From Rhodococcus_G sp042879035 (GTDB lineage Bacteria > Actinomycetota > Actinomycetes > Mycobacteriales > Mycobacteriaceae): a stretch of DNA of 64,000 nucleotides. Shown piece by piece: positions 47,822 through 55,953 of this stretch; the first letter of the stretch is position 1; each line of letters starts with the position of its first letter. The DNA is taken from NCBI RefSeq assembly GCF_042879035.1, contig NZ_JBIAOU010000006.1, positions 124,001 to 188,000 of the forward strand, written 5' to 3'. The translations under genes and the position numbers were made by a program. The notes under the pieces were generated by a model. That model did not search any database and was not told where the DNA came from. It worked only from the letters and a program-made list of their open reading frames with translations.

Positions 47822-49243
47822 ATGACGAACCGCAACAACAGCAAACCCCACATTCTCGACGGTGGGACGGGCAGCGGCACGGCCGCCCACGACGTCGCCG
47901 CCCAGGAGTCCCTGCGCCTTCTGGGATACGGCGGAGCCAACCTGATCGCTCCGCTCGACGACGCCGTGCACGACGTCGCGATCGTCGGCGGGGGTCAGAG
48001 CGGTGTGACGACCGCCTACGCGCTGCGGCGCGCGGGTGTGTCCAACGTGACCGTCCTCGACGCCGGTGACGGCGAGCCGGATCTGGCCTGGCGGGCGCGG
48101 GCACGGATGCGCACGCTGCGGACACCGAAGACCATTTCCGGTCCGGAACTGGGTAATCCGGCACTGACGTTCCAGGCCTGGTACGAGAGCATCCACGGGG
48201 CCGGGGCCTTCGACGCGATCGACCGGATCGCCACGGCGGACTGGGCGGACTACCTCACCTGGTTCCGGCGGCAGGTCGGGGTCGAGGTGCGACGTGGCGT
48301 CCGCGTGACCGGGGTCGAGCCCGTGGAGCCCGGCAGGATCCGGCTGCACCTCGCCGACGCGCACCGGACGTGGACGGAGGACGCCCGCAAGGTCGTGCTC
48401 GCCACCGGAGTCTCGGGGACCGGCACGCCGAACGTCCCCCGTGTCGTGAGGGCACTGCCCCGGAACCTGTACGCCCACACCGCGGACGCGATCGATTTCG
48501 CGGCGCTGCGGGGCAAGTCCGTCGGCGTCCTCGGTGCCGCCTCGTCCGCGTTCGACGCGGCCGCGACTGCGCTCGAGGCGGGCGCAGCGGAGGTGCACGT
48601 GTACACGCGACGCCCGGAGCTGGTCGTTGCTCCGATCGCCGGAGCGCGCCCGAATTCTCTGGTGCAGGACGTCTTCCACCTGGTCGACGACGGTGAGCGC
48701 TGGAGGCAGCGATGGGAGTGGGCCGCGCGCGGCGCGAACGTTCCCCCCGAATCGGTCGAGCGCGCCGCGGCGTTCCCGAACTACCACCTCCACGTCGCTG
48801 CCGAATGGACGTCGGCGTCGCAGCGGCGCGGCCGGGTGATCGTCGATGCCGCCGACGGTGCCCGGACCTTCGACTTCGTCATCGCCGGTACCGGATACCA
48901 GCAGGACCCGGCCACCAGGCCGGAGCTGGCGGCGATCGCCCCGCACATCGCGCGCTGGTCCGACGCGTACACACCACCGGAGGGCCTCGAGTCGGACCTG
49001 CTCGGCTCGGCGCCGTATCTCGGTGCCGGCTACGAATTCACCGAGAAGGTCCCGGGATCCGCGCCGTGGCTTGCGGACATCCACGTGTTCAGCATCGGGG
49101 CCAGCACCAGCTTCGGGCTCCCCGTCGGCGACATCCCCAGCCTCCGGGTCGGCATTCCCCGCCTGGTGGACGCCATCACGCGAGATCTGGTCCTCGCCGA
49201 CCTGGACCGGGCGCGCACGGTCGCGGTCGGAGCGGGCCGGTGA
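47822..49243 (+). CDS. FAD/NAD(P)-binding oxidoreductase (flavin monooxygenase-like)
   Basis: A 473-aa protein with a GxGxxG FAD site (VHDVAIVGGGQSGVTTAYAL, from about residue 49). A second nucleotide site with the SVGVLGAASSAFDAAATALE region lies near 235, and a late FDFVIAGTGYQQD motif like that of flavin-containing monooxygenases near 355. A 45-residue N-terminal extension precedes the FAD site. ATG 47822 was chosen at the start of this extension. It overlaps the YcnI-type gene (GTGA) but could equally belong with the monooxygenases upstream; substrate unknown. A 227-bp gap with a palindromic TTCATGAA (47657-47664) precedes it, so it probably has its own promoter. Confidence 0.85.
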   Translation: MTNRNNSKPHILDGGTGSGTAAHDVAAQESLRLLGYGGANLIAPLDDAVHDVAIVGGGQSGVTTAYALRRAGVSNVTVLDAGDGEPDLAWRARARMRTLRTPKTISGPELGNPALTFQAWYESIHGAGAFDAIDRIATADWADYLTWFRRQVGVEVRRGVRVTGVEPVEPGRIRLHLADAHRTWTEDARKVVLATGVSGTGTPNVPRVVRALPRNLYAHTADAIDFAALRGKSVGVLGAASSAFDAAATALEAGAAEVHVYTRRPELVVAPIAGARPNSLVQDVFHLVDDGERWRQRWEWAARGANVPPESVERAAAFPNYHLHVAAEWTSASQRRGRVIVDAADGARTFDFVIAGTGYQQDPATRPELAAIAPHIARWSDAYTPPEGLESDLLGSAPYLGAGYEFTEKVPGSAPWLADIHVFSIGASTSFGLPVGDIPSLRVGIPRLVDAITRDLVLADLDRARTVAVGAGR

Positions 49244-50001
49244 GCGTGATGCCGAACGCGAGAAGAACCTCGGCTCGATGGGTGCGGCGGCTCGCGGCGG
49301 TCACTGCGCTCGGCGGGTTCGCGGCGCTGGGCCTCGCCTCACCCGCGGCCGCGCACGTGCGCGTCGACAGCGGTGAACCGGTGTCGCAGGGCGGTTACGG
49401 TGTGGTGCGCCTGATCGTTCCCACCGAGTCCGACGATGCGTCGACCGTCGGTGTGACCGTCACGATTCCCGACGACGTGAACCTGACGTCGGCCCGCACC
49501 CAGCCGATACCGGGGTGGACGGCGACGATCGAGAGTGAGCCGTCCGGCAGCGGGGAGCGGGTGTCCCGGATCGCATGGCGTGCGACAGATCCCGCGAGCG
49601 GGCTGAAGGCGTCGGAGTTCGGCGTGTTCACGCTGTCCGCCGGCCCGTGGCCGCAGAACGTCGACTCGGTCCCACTGCCCAGCGACCAGACGTACAGCGA
49701 CGGATCCGTGGTGTCCTGGAACGAGGTCGCGGTGGACGAAGGTGCCGAACCCGAGCACCCGGCTCCCGTCGTGACGCTGGTGGCCGGCGGCAGCGGTCAC
49801 GGTGACGGGCACGCGGAAGCGGCGAGTGCGTCGTCGGCCGGGACATCGCAGTCGGATGATCACGCCGAGGCATCGGCACCGACCGACGACTCGAGTGCAT
49901 GGCTGTGGCAGACGATCGCCGTGGTCGCCCTCCTGCTCGCCCTGGGGTCGACCGGCGCGGTGATCGCCCTCCTGCGTCGAGGTCATGGCGACCCGAGCTA
50001 G
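49240..50001 (+). CDS. YcnI-like DUF1775 copper-binding membrane protein
   Basis: A 253-aa exported protein. After the signal peptide (residues about 15-38, ending LASPAAAHV) the mature chain would start at His, the N-terminal copper ligand of YcnI proteins. The DUF1775 domain follows (GVVRLIVPTESDDASTVGV... NEVAVDE). A His/Asp/Ser-rich linker (GGSGHGDGHAEAAS) and one C-terminal helix (WLWQTIAVVALLLALGSTGA) anchor it. GTG 49240 overlaps the previous stop and has GGAG seven nt upstream; ATG 49249 is the alternative. The next gene, CopC-CopD, overlaps by 17 bp, as in other copper-uptake or tolerance modules. Confidence 0.9.
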   Translation: MSVMPNARRTSARWVRRLAAVTALGGFAALGLASPAAAHVRVDSGEPVSQGGYGVVRLIVPTESDDASTVGVTVTIPDDVNLTSARTQPIPGWTATIESEPSGSGERVSRIAWRATDPASGLKASEFGVFTLSAGPWPQNVDSVPLPSDQTYSDGSVVSWNEVAVDEGAEPEHPAPVVTLVAGGSGHGDGHAEAASASSAGTSQSDDHAEASAPTDDSSAWLWQTIAVVALLLALGSTGAVIALLRRGHGDPS

Positions 50002-51604
50002 GACCCGGATCGGAGCGTTCCTCTGGCTGCTGCTCGTGGTGGCCGCGACGGCGGTGTGGGCGGCGGCGCCGGCCTCGGCGCACGCCGCCGTCGTCGCCAC
50101 CACACCGACGGACGGCGCCCATGCCGACACCGCGCCGACGACACTGTCCTTCGACCTCAACGAGCCGGTCACCCTCGTCGAGGGGTCGGCCCAGCTGATC
50201 GACAGCGCCGGGGGACTGCACGCGTTCTCGGCGCAACGGCTCGAGGACGGTGGCCGTCGGATCGTGCTGGTGGTCGACGGCGAACTGGCCGACGAGGCGT
50301 ACCTCGCGACGGCACGGGTGATCTCCGCGGACACCCACGTGGTGTCGCTGTCGACCCGCTTCACCGTCGGTTCGGTCACGCAGTTCGGGGAGACGCTCGA
50401 GGCCGGCACCGCGGACTCCGCCGTCGAGCAGTACCTCGGCTACCCGATCAAGACGGCGGTCTACCTCGGCCTGGTCCTGTCGGCCGGACTCCTGATCTCC
50501 GGACGGTGGGTGTGGCCGGACACGGTGTCCCGTCGACGGTTCCGCCTCGTGTACCGGGTCGGTGCGGCCCTGCTCGTCGTGGGTCTGCTCGGCCGGTTCA
50601 CGGTGCAGGTGGCGCAGCAGGCGGGCGGGCTCGATGCGGTGTCGGCGTCGGCCGCGGCAACGGTTCTGGGCAGTCGACTGGGCGTCGCTCTCGTCGTGGC
50701 TGCCGTACTCGGCGCCCTCGTCCTCGTGTTCCCGCCCGGCCGCGGGCGGGTCCCGAACGCGGTCGGATACGCGCAGGCCGGCGCGGGAATCGCCGCCGTC
50801 ACGCTCGGTGGCCACGGCGGCGCGACGGAGACCTGGCCACTGTCGTTCGTCGGTACCGCAATCCACGTGTATGCCGCTGCGGTGTGGCTCGGCGGCGTGG
50901 CCGTGCTGCTTCTCGTCCTCGACGAGATCTCCGGTCTGCGCCGGTGGCACCGGATCGCAACCGGTCACGTGGTACTCGTCGTCCTCGCGGGCGTGATCCT
51001 GGCGGTCGTCCAGGTCCGGCCGTTCGGGGCACTGATCCGCACACCCTACGGGCTGGTGCTGATCCTCAAGGTGGTGCTCGTCGCGCTCCTCGTGACGGCA
51101 GGTGCCACCGTGTACCGACGGCACCGGGAGCGACCGGCCGGGGCGGCCGGTGACGCACCCCGACAGCAGACACGCTCGCGCATTCTGATCGCGGAGGCAG
51201 CTCTGGGGGTCGCCGTGCTCGCGGTGACATCGGTGCTGTCGTCGGTGACGCCGGCCAAGGAGAGCTACACGACGGACGTCCGGACCGAGCTGGACTTCGG
51301 TGCGTCGGAGGTCCTGGACGTGCAGATCGACTCGGTTCGCCGCGGACCCCGGACCATGACCGTCCACTTCCGAATCCCGGCCACCGATGCCGAAGACCCG
51401 GACGTCACGGTGGAGCTGTCGTCCGCCACCGCGAACGTGGCCCGGATGCCGGTCGAACTGACGAGGTCCGGCCCCGACGGTGACGTGTACACCTGGCGCA
51501 GCGAGGGTCTCATCGTGCCGGCGGCAGGTGCGTGGAAGGTCACCGTGCGGTTCGACGGCAGCCACGGACCCAAGGTCGCCTCCTTCGGGTACGAAGCCCT
51601 CTAG
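49985..51604 (+). CDS. CopC-CopD fusion copper resistance/uptake protein
   Basis: A 539-aa membrane protein. A signal peptide ends ASAHAAVVATTP, leaving a mature N-terminal His as in CopC. The CopC domain follows (about 33-135; TTPTDGAHADTAPTTLSFDL), then a CopD domain with about eight helices (about 150-390), and a C-terminal extracellular domain (about 400-539). CopC binds periplasmic Cu(II); CopD is thought to move copper across the membrane. ATG 49985 overlaps the YcnI gene by 17 bp, so they are coupled. It is a copper module inside a sulfur island and separate from the copZ operon at 11 kb. Confidence 0.92.
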   Translation: MATRARTRIGAFLWLLLVVAATAVWAAAPASAHAAVVATTPTDGAHADTAPTTLSFDLNEPVTLVEGSAQLIDSAGGLHAFSAQRLEDGGRRIVLVVDGELADEAYLATARVISADTHVVSLSTRFTVGSVTQFGETLEAGTADSAVEQYLGYPIKTAVYLGLVLSAGLLISGRWVWPDTVSRRRFRLVYRVGAALLVVGLLGRFTVQVAQQAGGLDAVSASAAATVLGSRLGVALVVAAVLGALVLVFPPGRGRVPNAVGYAQAGAGIAAVTLGGHGGATETWPLSFVGTAIHVYAAAVWLGGVAVLLLVLDEISGLRRWHRIATGHVVLVVLAGVILAVVQVRPFGALIRTPYGLVLILKVVLVALLVTAGATVYRRHRERPAGAAGDAPRQQTRSRILIAEAALGVAVLAVTSVLSSVTPAKESYTTDVRTELDFGASEVLDVQIDSVRRGPRTMTVHFRIPATDAEDPDVTVELSSATANVARMPVELTRSGPDGDVYTWRSEGLIVPAAGAWKVTVRFDGSHGPKVASFGYEAL

Positions 51605-51642
51605 CCGGCTGGTGGCCGCGTCGCGTCGTGTGCGCGGCGCGG

Positions 51643-51718
51643 CCGGTCGCCTCATCGGCTCTGCGCCACCGGTCGCCTCATCGGCTCTGCGCCACCGGTC
51701 GCCTCATCGGCTCTGCGC
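51643..51718. repeat. Three tandem 26-bp repeats at a convergent gene end
   Basis: The unit ccggtcgcctcatcggctct plus gcgcca occurs at 51643-51668, 51669-51694 and 51695-51718 (last copy ends two bases early). The first two copies are identical. The third holds the metQ stop codon (tca, 51704-51706), so each copy could encode the same C-terminal AQSR-stop. The array fills most of the gap after the CopC-CopD stop. Confidence 0.95.
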
Positions 51719-52636
51719 GGCCGCCGCGACGGCGATGTTGGTGCCGGGGTACTTCGACTGCAGGAACCGGGCCGTCTCGGGGCTTTCCAGGGCGCGAGCG
51801 AGTTCGAGCACCCGCTGGTCGCCCGCCAGCCGTGACGGGGCGACCAGAACGTGTGCGTACGGGTTGTCCGGTCCCGGCTCGATCGCGAGGGCGTCCTTCG
51901 CCGGATCCAAACCGATCGAGGCCGCGTCCTTGGGGCTGAGGACCACCGCGTCGTAGCTGTCGTAGATGGACCGGAGGTAGTCGTCGTAACTGAGATTCAG
52001 CAGCGACAGGTGCCGCTGGGAGTCGAGCACGTTGGCCTGCGTGATGGTCAGGTCCTGTTCTGTGGTGCCACCGAACGGACGGTCCAGGGTCACCAGATTC
52101 GCGCTCTGCAACAGGTAGAGCCCGCGCGCGAAGCCCGTGGGCGTCGTCGGCAGGACCACCTTCGCACCGTGCGGAAGGCTCCGGCCGGTGACCTGGTCCG
52201 CGACGAGACCGACGTTGACCCAGTCGTTCGTCTCGTCGAGATTCGTGAACCTCGACGAATACAGGCCGTAGGGAACGACGTTGACCTCGGACACGACGCT
52301 CAGGTTGTCGTAGGAGTTCTCGTCGACGTCGGCTTCGAACGCGGGAAGGTGCTGGTAGTAGGCGAGGTCGCCCTCCCCGTCCGAGACCTTCTTGTTGGAA
52401 TCCTCGTCGGCCGTGGCGAATTCCACCTTCACCGAGTCCGCCAGGATGTTCTCGACCGCGTTCTCGAGGATCTCGCGGTCGGCGCCGTCGTCGACGTAGA
52501 CGACCAGTGCGTCGTCGCCCTGGTCGGCGGGTTCGTAGCTCACCTTCGTGTCGGAGCCGCAGGCGGACAGGGCCACCGCGGTCGCGAGGGTGAACGCGAC
52601 GGTCGCGACGATGCGACGTCGAAATGGGCTTGGCAT
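51704..52636 (-). CDS. NLPA/MetQ-family substrate-binding lipoprotein
   Basis: A 310-aa lipoprotein with lipobox ALSAC at residues 22-26 and the MetQ/NlpA fold (VKVEFATADEDSNKKVSDGE, LAYYQHLPAFE, VPYGLYSSRF, DALAIEPGPDNPYAHVLVAP). MetQ binds methionine for the MetNI importer, and some relatives bind other sulfur compounds. No metN or metI is in the window, so it would have to serve a transporter elsewhere or the SsuBC-type system upstream. ATG 52636. It lies after a strong hairpin that separates it from the ssuC-like gene, so it may be transcribed separately. Confidence 0.9.
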   Translation of the reverse strand: MPSPFRRRIVATVAFTLATAVALSACGSDTKVSYEPADQGDDALVVYVDDGADREILENAVENILADSVKVEFATADEDSNKKVSDGEGDLAYYQHLPAFEADVDENSYDNLSVVSEVNVVPYGLYSSRFTNLDETNDWVNVGLVADQVTGRSLPHGAKVVLPTTPTGFARGLYLLQSANLVTLDRPFGGTTEQDLTITQANVLDSQRHLSLLNLSYDDYLRSIYDSYDAVVLSPKDAASIGLDPAKDALAIEPGPDNPYAHVLVAPSRLAGDQRVLELARALESPETARFLQSKYPGTNIAVAAAAQSR

Positions 52637-52664
52637 CTGATCTCACTCCACTGAAGAGACGAAT

Positions 52665-52710
52665 CGAGCCGGCACCCGGGAACTCAGTCGAGCTCCCGGG
52701 TGCCGGTTCG
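52665..52710 (-). terminator. Strong hairpin between the ssuC-like gene and metQ-like gene
   Basis: Arms of 17 nt at 52665-52681 and 52694-52710 pair fully, with one G-T pair, and an inner CTC/GAG stem narrows the loop. On the minus strand it follows the permease gene by about 50 bp and precedes the lipoprotein start by about 29 bp, so it can terminate or attenuate read-through. Confidence 0.85.
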
Positions 52711-52760
52711 CCGGGATCGACTCCGCCCCTCAACGGAGTCGCCCGGATTCGGGGGACAGG

Positions 52761-53612
52761 TCACTTGTTCGTCAGGCCGCGCTGCCAGGCAGTCAGGCGC
52801 CACTCGACGGCGGTCATCGCGGCGTTGGTGAGGATGCCGATCAGGCCGAGTGCGAGGATGCCCGCGTACATCTGAGCGGTCTGGTACCGCAGCGCGGCGT
52901 TGTTGATGTAGATGCCCACACCGTGTGCGCCGCCGACCAGCTCCGCGGCAACCAGTGCCGTGAACGTGTTCGACGCGGCGAGGCGGATGCCGGGGAAGAT
53001 GTTCGGAATCGCCGCCGGCAGGACGACCCGGGTGAAGATGTACGCCCGCCCGGCGCCGAGTGTGCGCGCCGCGTTCAACAGGAGGCGTTCGACACCGCCG
53101 ACCGCGCCCACCGTGGTGATGAAGATCGGCCAGAAGCAGGCCCAGACCACGATGGCGATCTTCGACTCCTCGCCGATGCCCAGGAACACCACGAAGACCG
53201 GGAGCAGGGCCAGCAGGGAGAGATTGCGGAAGAACAGCAGCACCGGCTCGGCCAGCTTCTGGAACACCGGGACGGTGCCGACCACGATGCCGAGCGTGAT
53301 GCCGACGACGAGCGCGATCGCGAACCCGATCAGGCCGCGTTGCACACTCGGCCAGATCTCGGACCGCAGGCTGCCGTCCGCGAGGCCGTCGACGAAGGCC
53401 ACGAACGTGTCCTGCGGCGTCGACAGGTACAGGTCACTGACGAACCCGAACGCGACGACGTACCACCAGACGACGAAGAACGTGACCAGTCCGATGGTGC
53501 CGTAGACGAGCCCGTCGTACTTCGCCAGCCAGGGGTTGCGCACCTTGGGCGGTGTGAGGTCCTCGTCCGGCCGGTCCGCGGCGCGTGCCACGTCCTCAAC
53601 GAGCGTTGCCAA
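52761..53612 (-). CDS. ABC transporter permease, SsuC/TauC type
   Basis: A 283-aa permease of the nitrate/taurine/sulfonate group with about six helices (TIGLVTFFVVWWYVVAFGF, IGFAIALVVGITLGIVVGTV) and the EAA loop with AARTLGAGRAYIFTRVVLP. The N-terminal 30 residues are polar and cytoplasmic. ATG 53612 overlaps the ATPase gene by 17 bp. Together with the adjacent ATPase and binding protein it makes a complete importer for an organosulfonate-like or related anion. The exact ligand is unknown. Confidence 0.92.
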   Translation of the reverse strand: MATLVEDVARAADRPDEDLTPPKVRNPWLAKYDGLVYGTIGLVTFFVVWWYVVAFGFVSDLYLSTPQDTFVAFVDGLADGSLRSEIWPSVQRGLIGFAIALVVGITLGIVVGTVPVFQKLAEPVLLFFRNLSLLALLPVFVVFLGIGEESKIAIVVWACFWPIFITTVGAVGGVERLLLNAARTLGAGRAYIFTRVVLPAAIPNIFPGIRLAASNTFTALVAAELVGGAHGVGIYINNAALRYQTAQMYAGILALGLIGILTNAAMTAVEWRLTAWQRGLTNK

Positions 53613-54462
53613 TGCGCACCTCCTCCTCGAGGATCCGCGCGACGCGCGAACGGATGTGGACGAAGTCCTCCGAGCTGCGCGCCTCGCTGTCGCGGGGACG
53701 CGGCAGGTCGACGTCGAACAGTGTTTTGACCTTGCCGGGAGCTTTCGTCATGACCGCGATCCGGTCGGACAGGAAGATGGCCTCGTCGATCGAGTGGGTG
53801 ACGAAGAGGATGGTCTTCTTCGTCTCGCCGGACTCCCAGATGCGGAGCAGTTCGCCCTGCAGGAACTCGCGCGTCTGCGCGTCCAGCGCCGCGAAGGGTT
53901 CGTCGAAGACCAGGATCTCGGGCTCGTAGGCGAGGACCCGGGCGATCGCGACACGCTGGCGCATCCCACCCGACAGCTGATGGGGCAGCCGATGCGCAGC
54001 GGACTCGAGACCGACCTTCCGGAGCACCTCGGCGGCGCGTTCCCTGCGCTCCGCCTTCGGAACTCCACGGATCTTGAGGCCCACCTCGACGTTCTTCTGG
54101 GCGGTGAGCCAGGGGAACAGGGCGTAGCCCTGGAAGACGACACCGACGTTCTTGTCGACGCCGTCGACACGCTTGCCGTCCACGAGGACCGCGCCGCCGT
54201 TGTAGGTCTCCAGGCCGGCCAGGATGTTCAGGAACGTCGACTTGCCGCAGCCACTGGGGCCGAGCAGCGAGAGGAACTCGCCCTTCCTGATCTGCAGGTC
54301 GAAACCGTCGAGGACCGCGGTGGTGTCCTTGCCGCTCTTCGATCCGGGCCTGGGGTAGAGCTTGGTGACGTGGCGGGCCTCGATCTGCCAGTCCGGGGCG
54401 GGCCGGGCATCGATCGGCGCCTCGTACTGTTCGCGCTGCTCAACGAGCAATTGCTGACTCAT
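53596..54462 (-). CDS. ABC transporter ATP-binding protein, SsuB/TauB type
   Basis: A 288-aa ATPase with Walker A GPSGCGKST, Q-loop VFQGYALFPW, signature LSGGMRQRVAIARVL, Walker B EILVFDEPFAALDAQ and H-loop FVTHSIDEA, all typical of the SsuB/TauB group. The first 35 residues are an extension (MSQQLLVEQREQYEAPIDAR). It is separated from the upstream binding-protein gene by 111 bp that hold a hairpin, so its expression may be lower than that of the binding protein. Confidence 0.93.
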   Translation of the reverse strand: MSQQLLVEQREQYEAPIDARPAPDWQIEARHVTKLYPRPGSKSGKDTTAVLDGFDLQIRKGEFLSLLGPSGCGKSTFLNILAGLETYNGGAVLVDGKRVDGVDKNVGVVFQGYALFPWLTAQKNVEVGLKIRGVPKAERRERAAEVLRKVGLESAAHRLPHQLSGGMRQRVAIARVLAYEPEILVFDEPFAALDAQTREFLQGELLRIWESGETKKTILFVTHSIDEAIFLSDRIAVMTKAPGKVKTLFDVDLPRPRDSEARSSEDFVHIRSRVARILEEEVRIGNAR

Positions 54463-54494
54463 GTCGATTGACTTTCGTGTGGGGGTGCGGAAGG

Positions 54495-54528
54495 CCGCCG
54501 GGCTCGGGCTGCGGCCGGAGCCCGGCGG
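54495..54528 (-). terminator. Hairpin between binding-protein and ATPase genes
   Basis: An 11-bp perfect stem (ccgccgggctc / gagcccggcgg) with a 12-nt loop. Located within an operon, it is more likely a partial terminator or an mRNA-stabilising 3' structure that raises the level of the binding protein than an operon end. Confidence 0.6.
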
Positions 54529-54573
54529 GCTGTGCTACTCACATGACGCGCTCGGTCGTTGCCGCGCGTCGGA

Positions 54574-55692
54574 TCACTCTTCGGCGCCCTCGATGTCCAC
54601 CAGGTGCGTCTTGAAGATCCCGTCGTTCTGTTCGTCGGCGATGATCGTGGTGTTGTCCTCCTGGGACTCGAGGAGGTCGGCGGACTTCGCGTACGGGTTG
54701 AACGCGTTGGTCGCGATGTCCTCCGGCTTCAGGTTCTCCGAGCCCTCCAGCGGTTGACCGACCTGATCGACGAGGTCCCACCACAACTGGAGGCTCGCCT
54801 TGTCCAGGAGCGCGTTCGGTGCGTAGTGCCAGTTGGTGGTCTGCTCCACCGGGTAGCCCGTCGTCTTACCGGCGATCTCCGCGGATTCCTTCGGATGGGC
54901 GTTGGCCCAGTTCGCGGTCTTCGCGATGATGCCGACGAACTCCCGTGCCGCCTCGGGGTACTTCTGCAGCCACGCGTTGCTCGCCACGTACGGCGCCTGG
55001 CCGCCCAGCGGACCCCAGTCGTCGAACGAGGTGAAGGCCTCGGTGAACTTGTCCGGCTGGCTGAGCAGGACACCGACCAGCGGCGGGTGGAAGACCCCGA
55101 GGTCCACCTCACCCCGCTCGATCGCCGGCGCGACGAGCTCGGGCTTGAGCTGCAGGAAGTTGACCTTGCTCAGGTCGACACCGTTGTTCTGCAGGTACCG
55201 CTTGATCACCAGATCGGTGCAGCTGTTCGTGCCGTTGAGCCCGATCGTCTTGCCCTCGATCGCCTTCAGGTTGTCCTTGGTGATGTCCGAGCCGGCCTTG
55301 GTGAAGTAGGCCATGTGCGGCTCTTCGGGCAGGTCCAGCATGCTCGAGGCGATCGCGGTGAATTTGAATCCCTTGACCTTGCCGTCGATGTCGCCGTTGA
55401 ACATGCCCGTGGCGATGTCGATGGCGCCCTGGTCGAGCAGCTGGACGGCGGGCACGGCCGTGGCGGGGCCGACGTATTCCGGGCGGACACCGGCGTTGTC
55501 CCAGTACCCCAGCTCGTCCGCGATCCGGACCAGGGACAGCGCGGTGGGGGAGTTGGCGAAGCGGAAGGTGACCACTCCGTCGTCGCCGCCGCCGTTGCTG
55601 CTGCATCCGGCGAGTACCAGGGGCGCCGCGACGAGCAGGGCCGACCACGCGGACAGCCTCCTCGTCAGTCGCTTGCTGCGGAAGACCTTCAT
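54574..55692 (-). CDS. SsuA-type ABC substrate-binding lipoprotein
   Basis: A 372-aa NMT1/SsuA-like lipoprotein; lipobox VLAGC at residues 26-30. The domain has the family sequence YWDNAGVRPEYVGPATAVPA, LDQGAIDIATGMFNGD and VNFLQLKPELVAPAIERGEVD. First gene of the SsuABC-type operon on the minus strand. A 12-codon ORF (GTG 55727 to stop 55689-55691) with a strong AGAGAGGAAA Shine-Dalgarno ends overlapping the ATG of this gene and may couple its translation. It is divergent from LLM 6, and copies of the island motif point in both directions in the shared promoter region. Confidence 0.92.
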   Translation of the reverse strand: MKVFRSKRLTRRLSAWSALLVAAPLVLAGCSSNGGGDDGVVTFRFANSPTALSLVRIADELGYWDNAGVRPEYVGPATAVPAVQLLDQGAIDIATGMFNGDIDGKVKGFKFTAIASSMLDLPEEPHMAYFTKAGSDITKDNLKAIEGKTIGLNGTNSCTDLVIKRYLQNNGVDLSKVNFLQLKPELVAPAIERGEVDLGVFHPPLVGVLLSQPDKFTEAFTSFDDWGPLGGQAPYVASNAWLQKYPEAAREFVGIIAKTANWANAHPKESAEIAGKTTGYPVEQTTNWHYAPNALLDKASLQLWWDLVDQVGQPLEGSENLKPEDIATNAFNPYAKSADLLESQEDNTTIIADEQNDGIFKTHLVDIEGAEE

Positions 55693-55830
55693 GAGCGCGC
55701 CTTCCCGTGCATTGTTCTGCCGCTCACGGCATTTCCTCTCTCGGGGGTGTGATGTGTCGGCTTCCCGTCGGCCGGTCGCAGCCGCGGAACACTCCGCTCG
55801 ATAGAGAACCGTATGTCCCGCAGTACTTTT

Positions 55831-55844
55831 CGCCTACGAATAAA
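55831..55844 (-). promoter_or_regulatory. Island promoter motif copy D (minus strand)
   Basis: Read on the minus strand this is TTTATTCGTAGGCG. It keeps the CGTAGNCG right half of the island motif, about 140 bp upstream of the SsuA-like gene. Confidence 0.4.
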
Positions 55845-55895
55845 TTCATCGTGAATGGAGCCACCTGCCTGAAGGGCTGCTTAACGGTGGAGCAA

Positions 55896-55909
55896 GAATC
55901 GCGTAGACG
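55896..55909 (+). promoter_or_regulatory. Island promoter motif copy C
   Basis: GAATCGCGTAGACG, 45 bp upstream of LLM 6 on the plus strand and about 50 bp from the opposing copy D. It shares 12 of 14 positions with copy A. Confidence 0.5.
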
Positions 55910-55953
55910 ACAATTGTGAATTGTCGCGGCCGGCGCGATTACGGTGTCGATCG

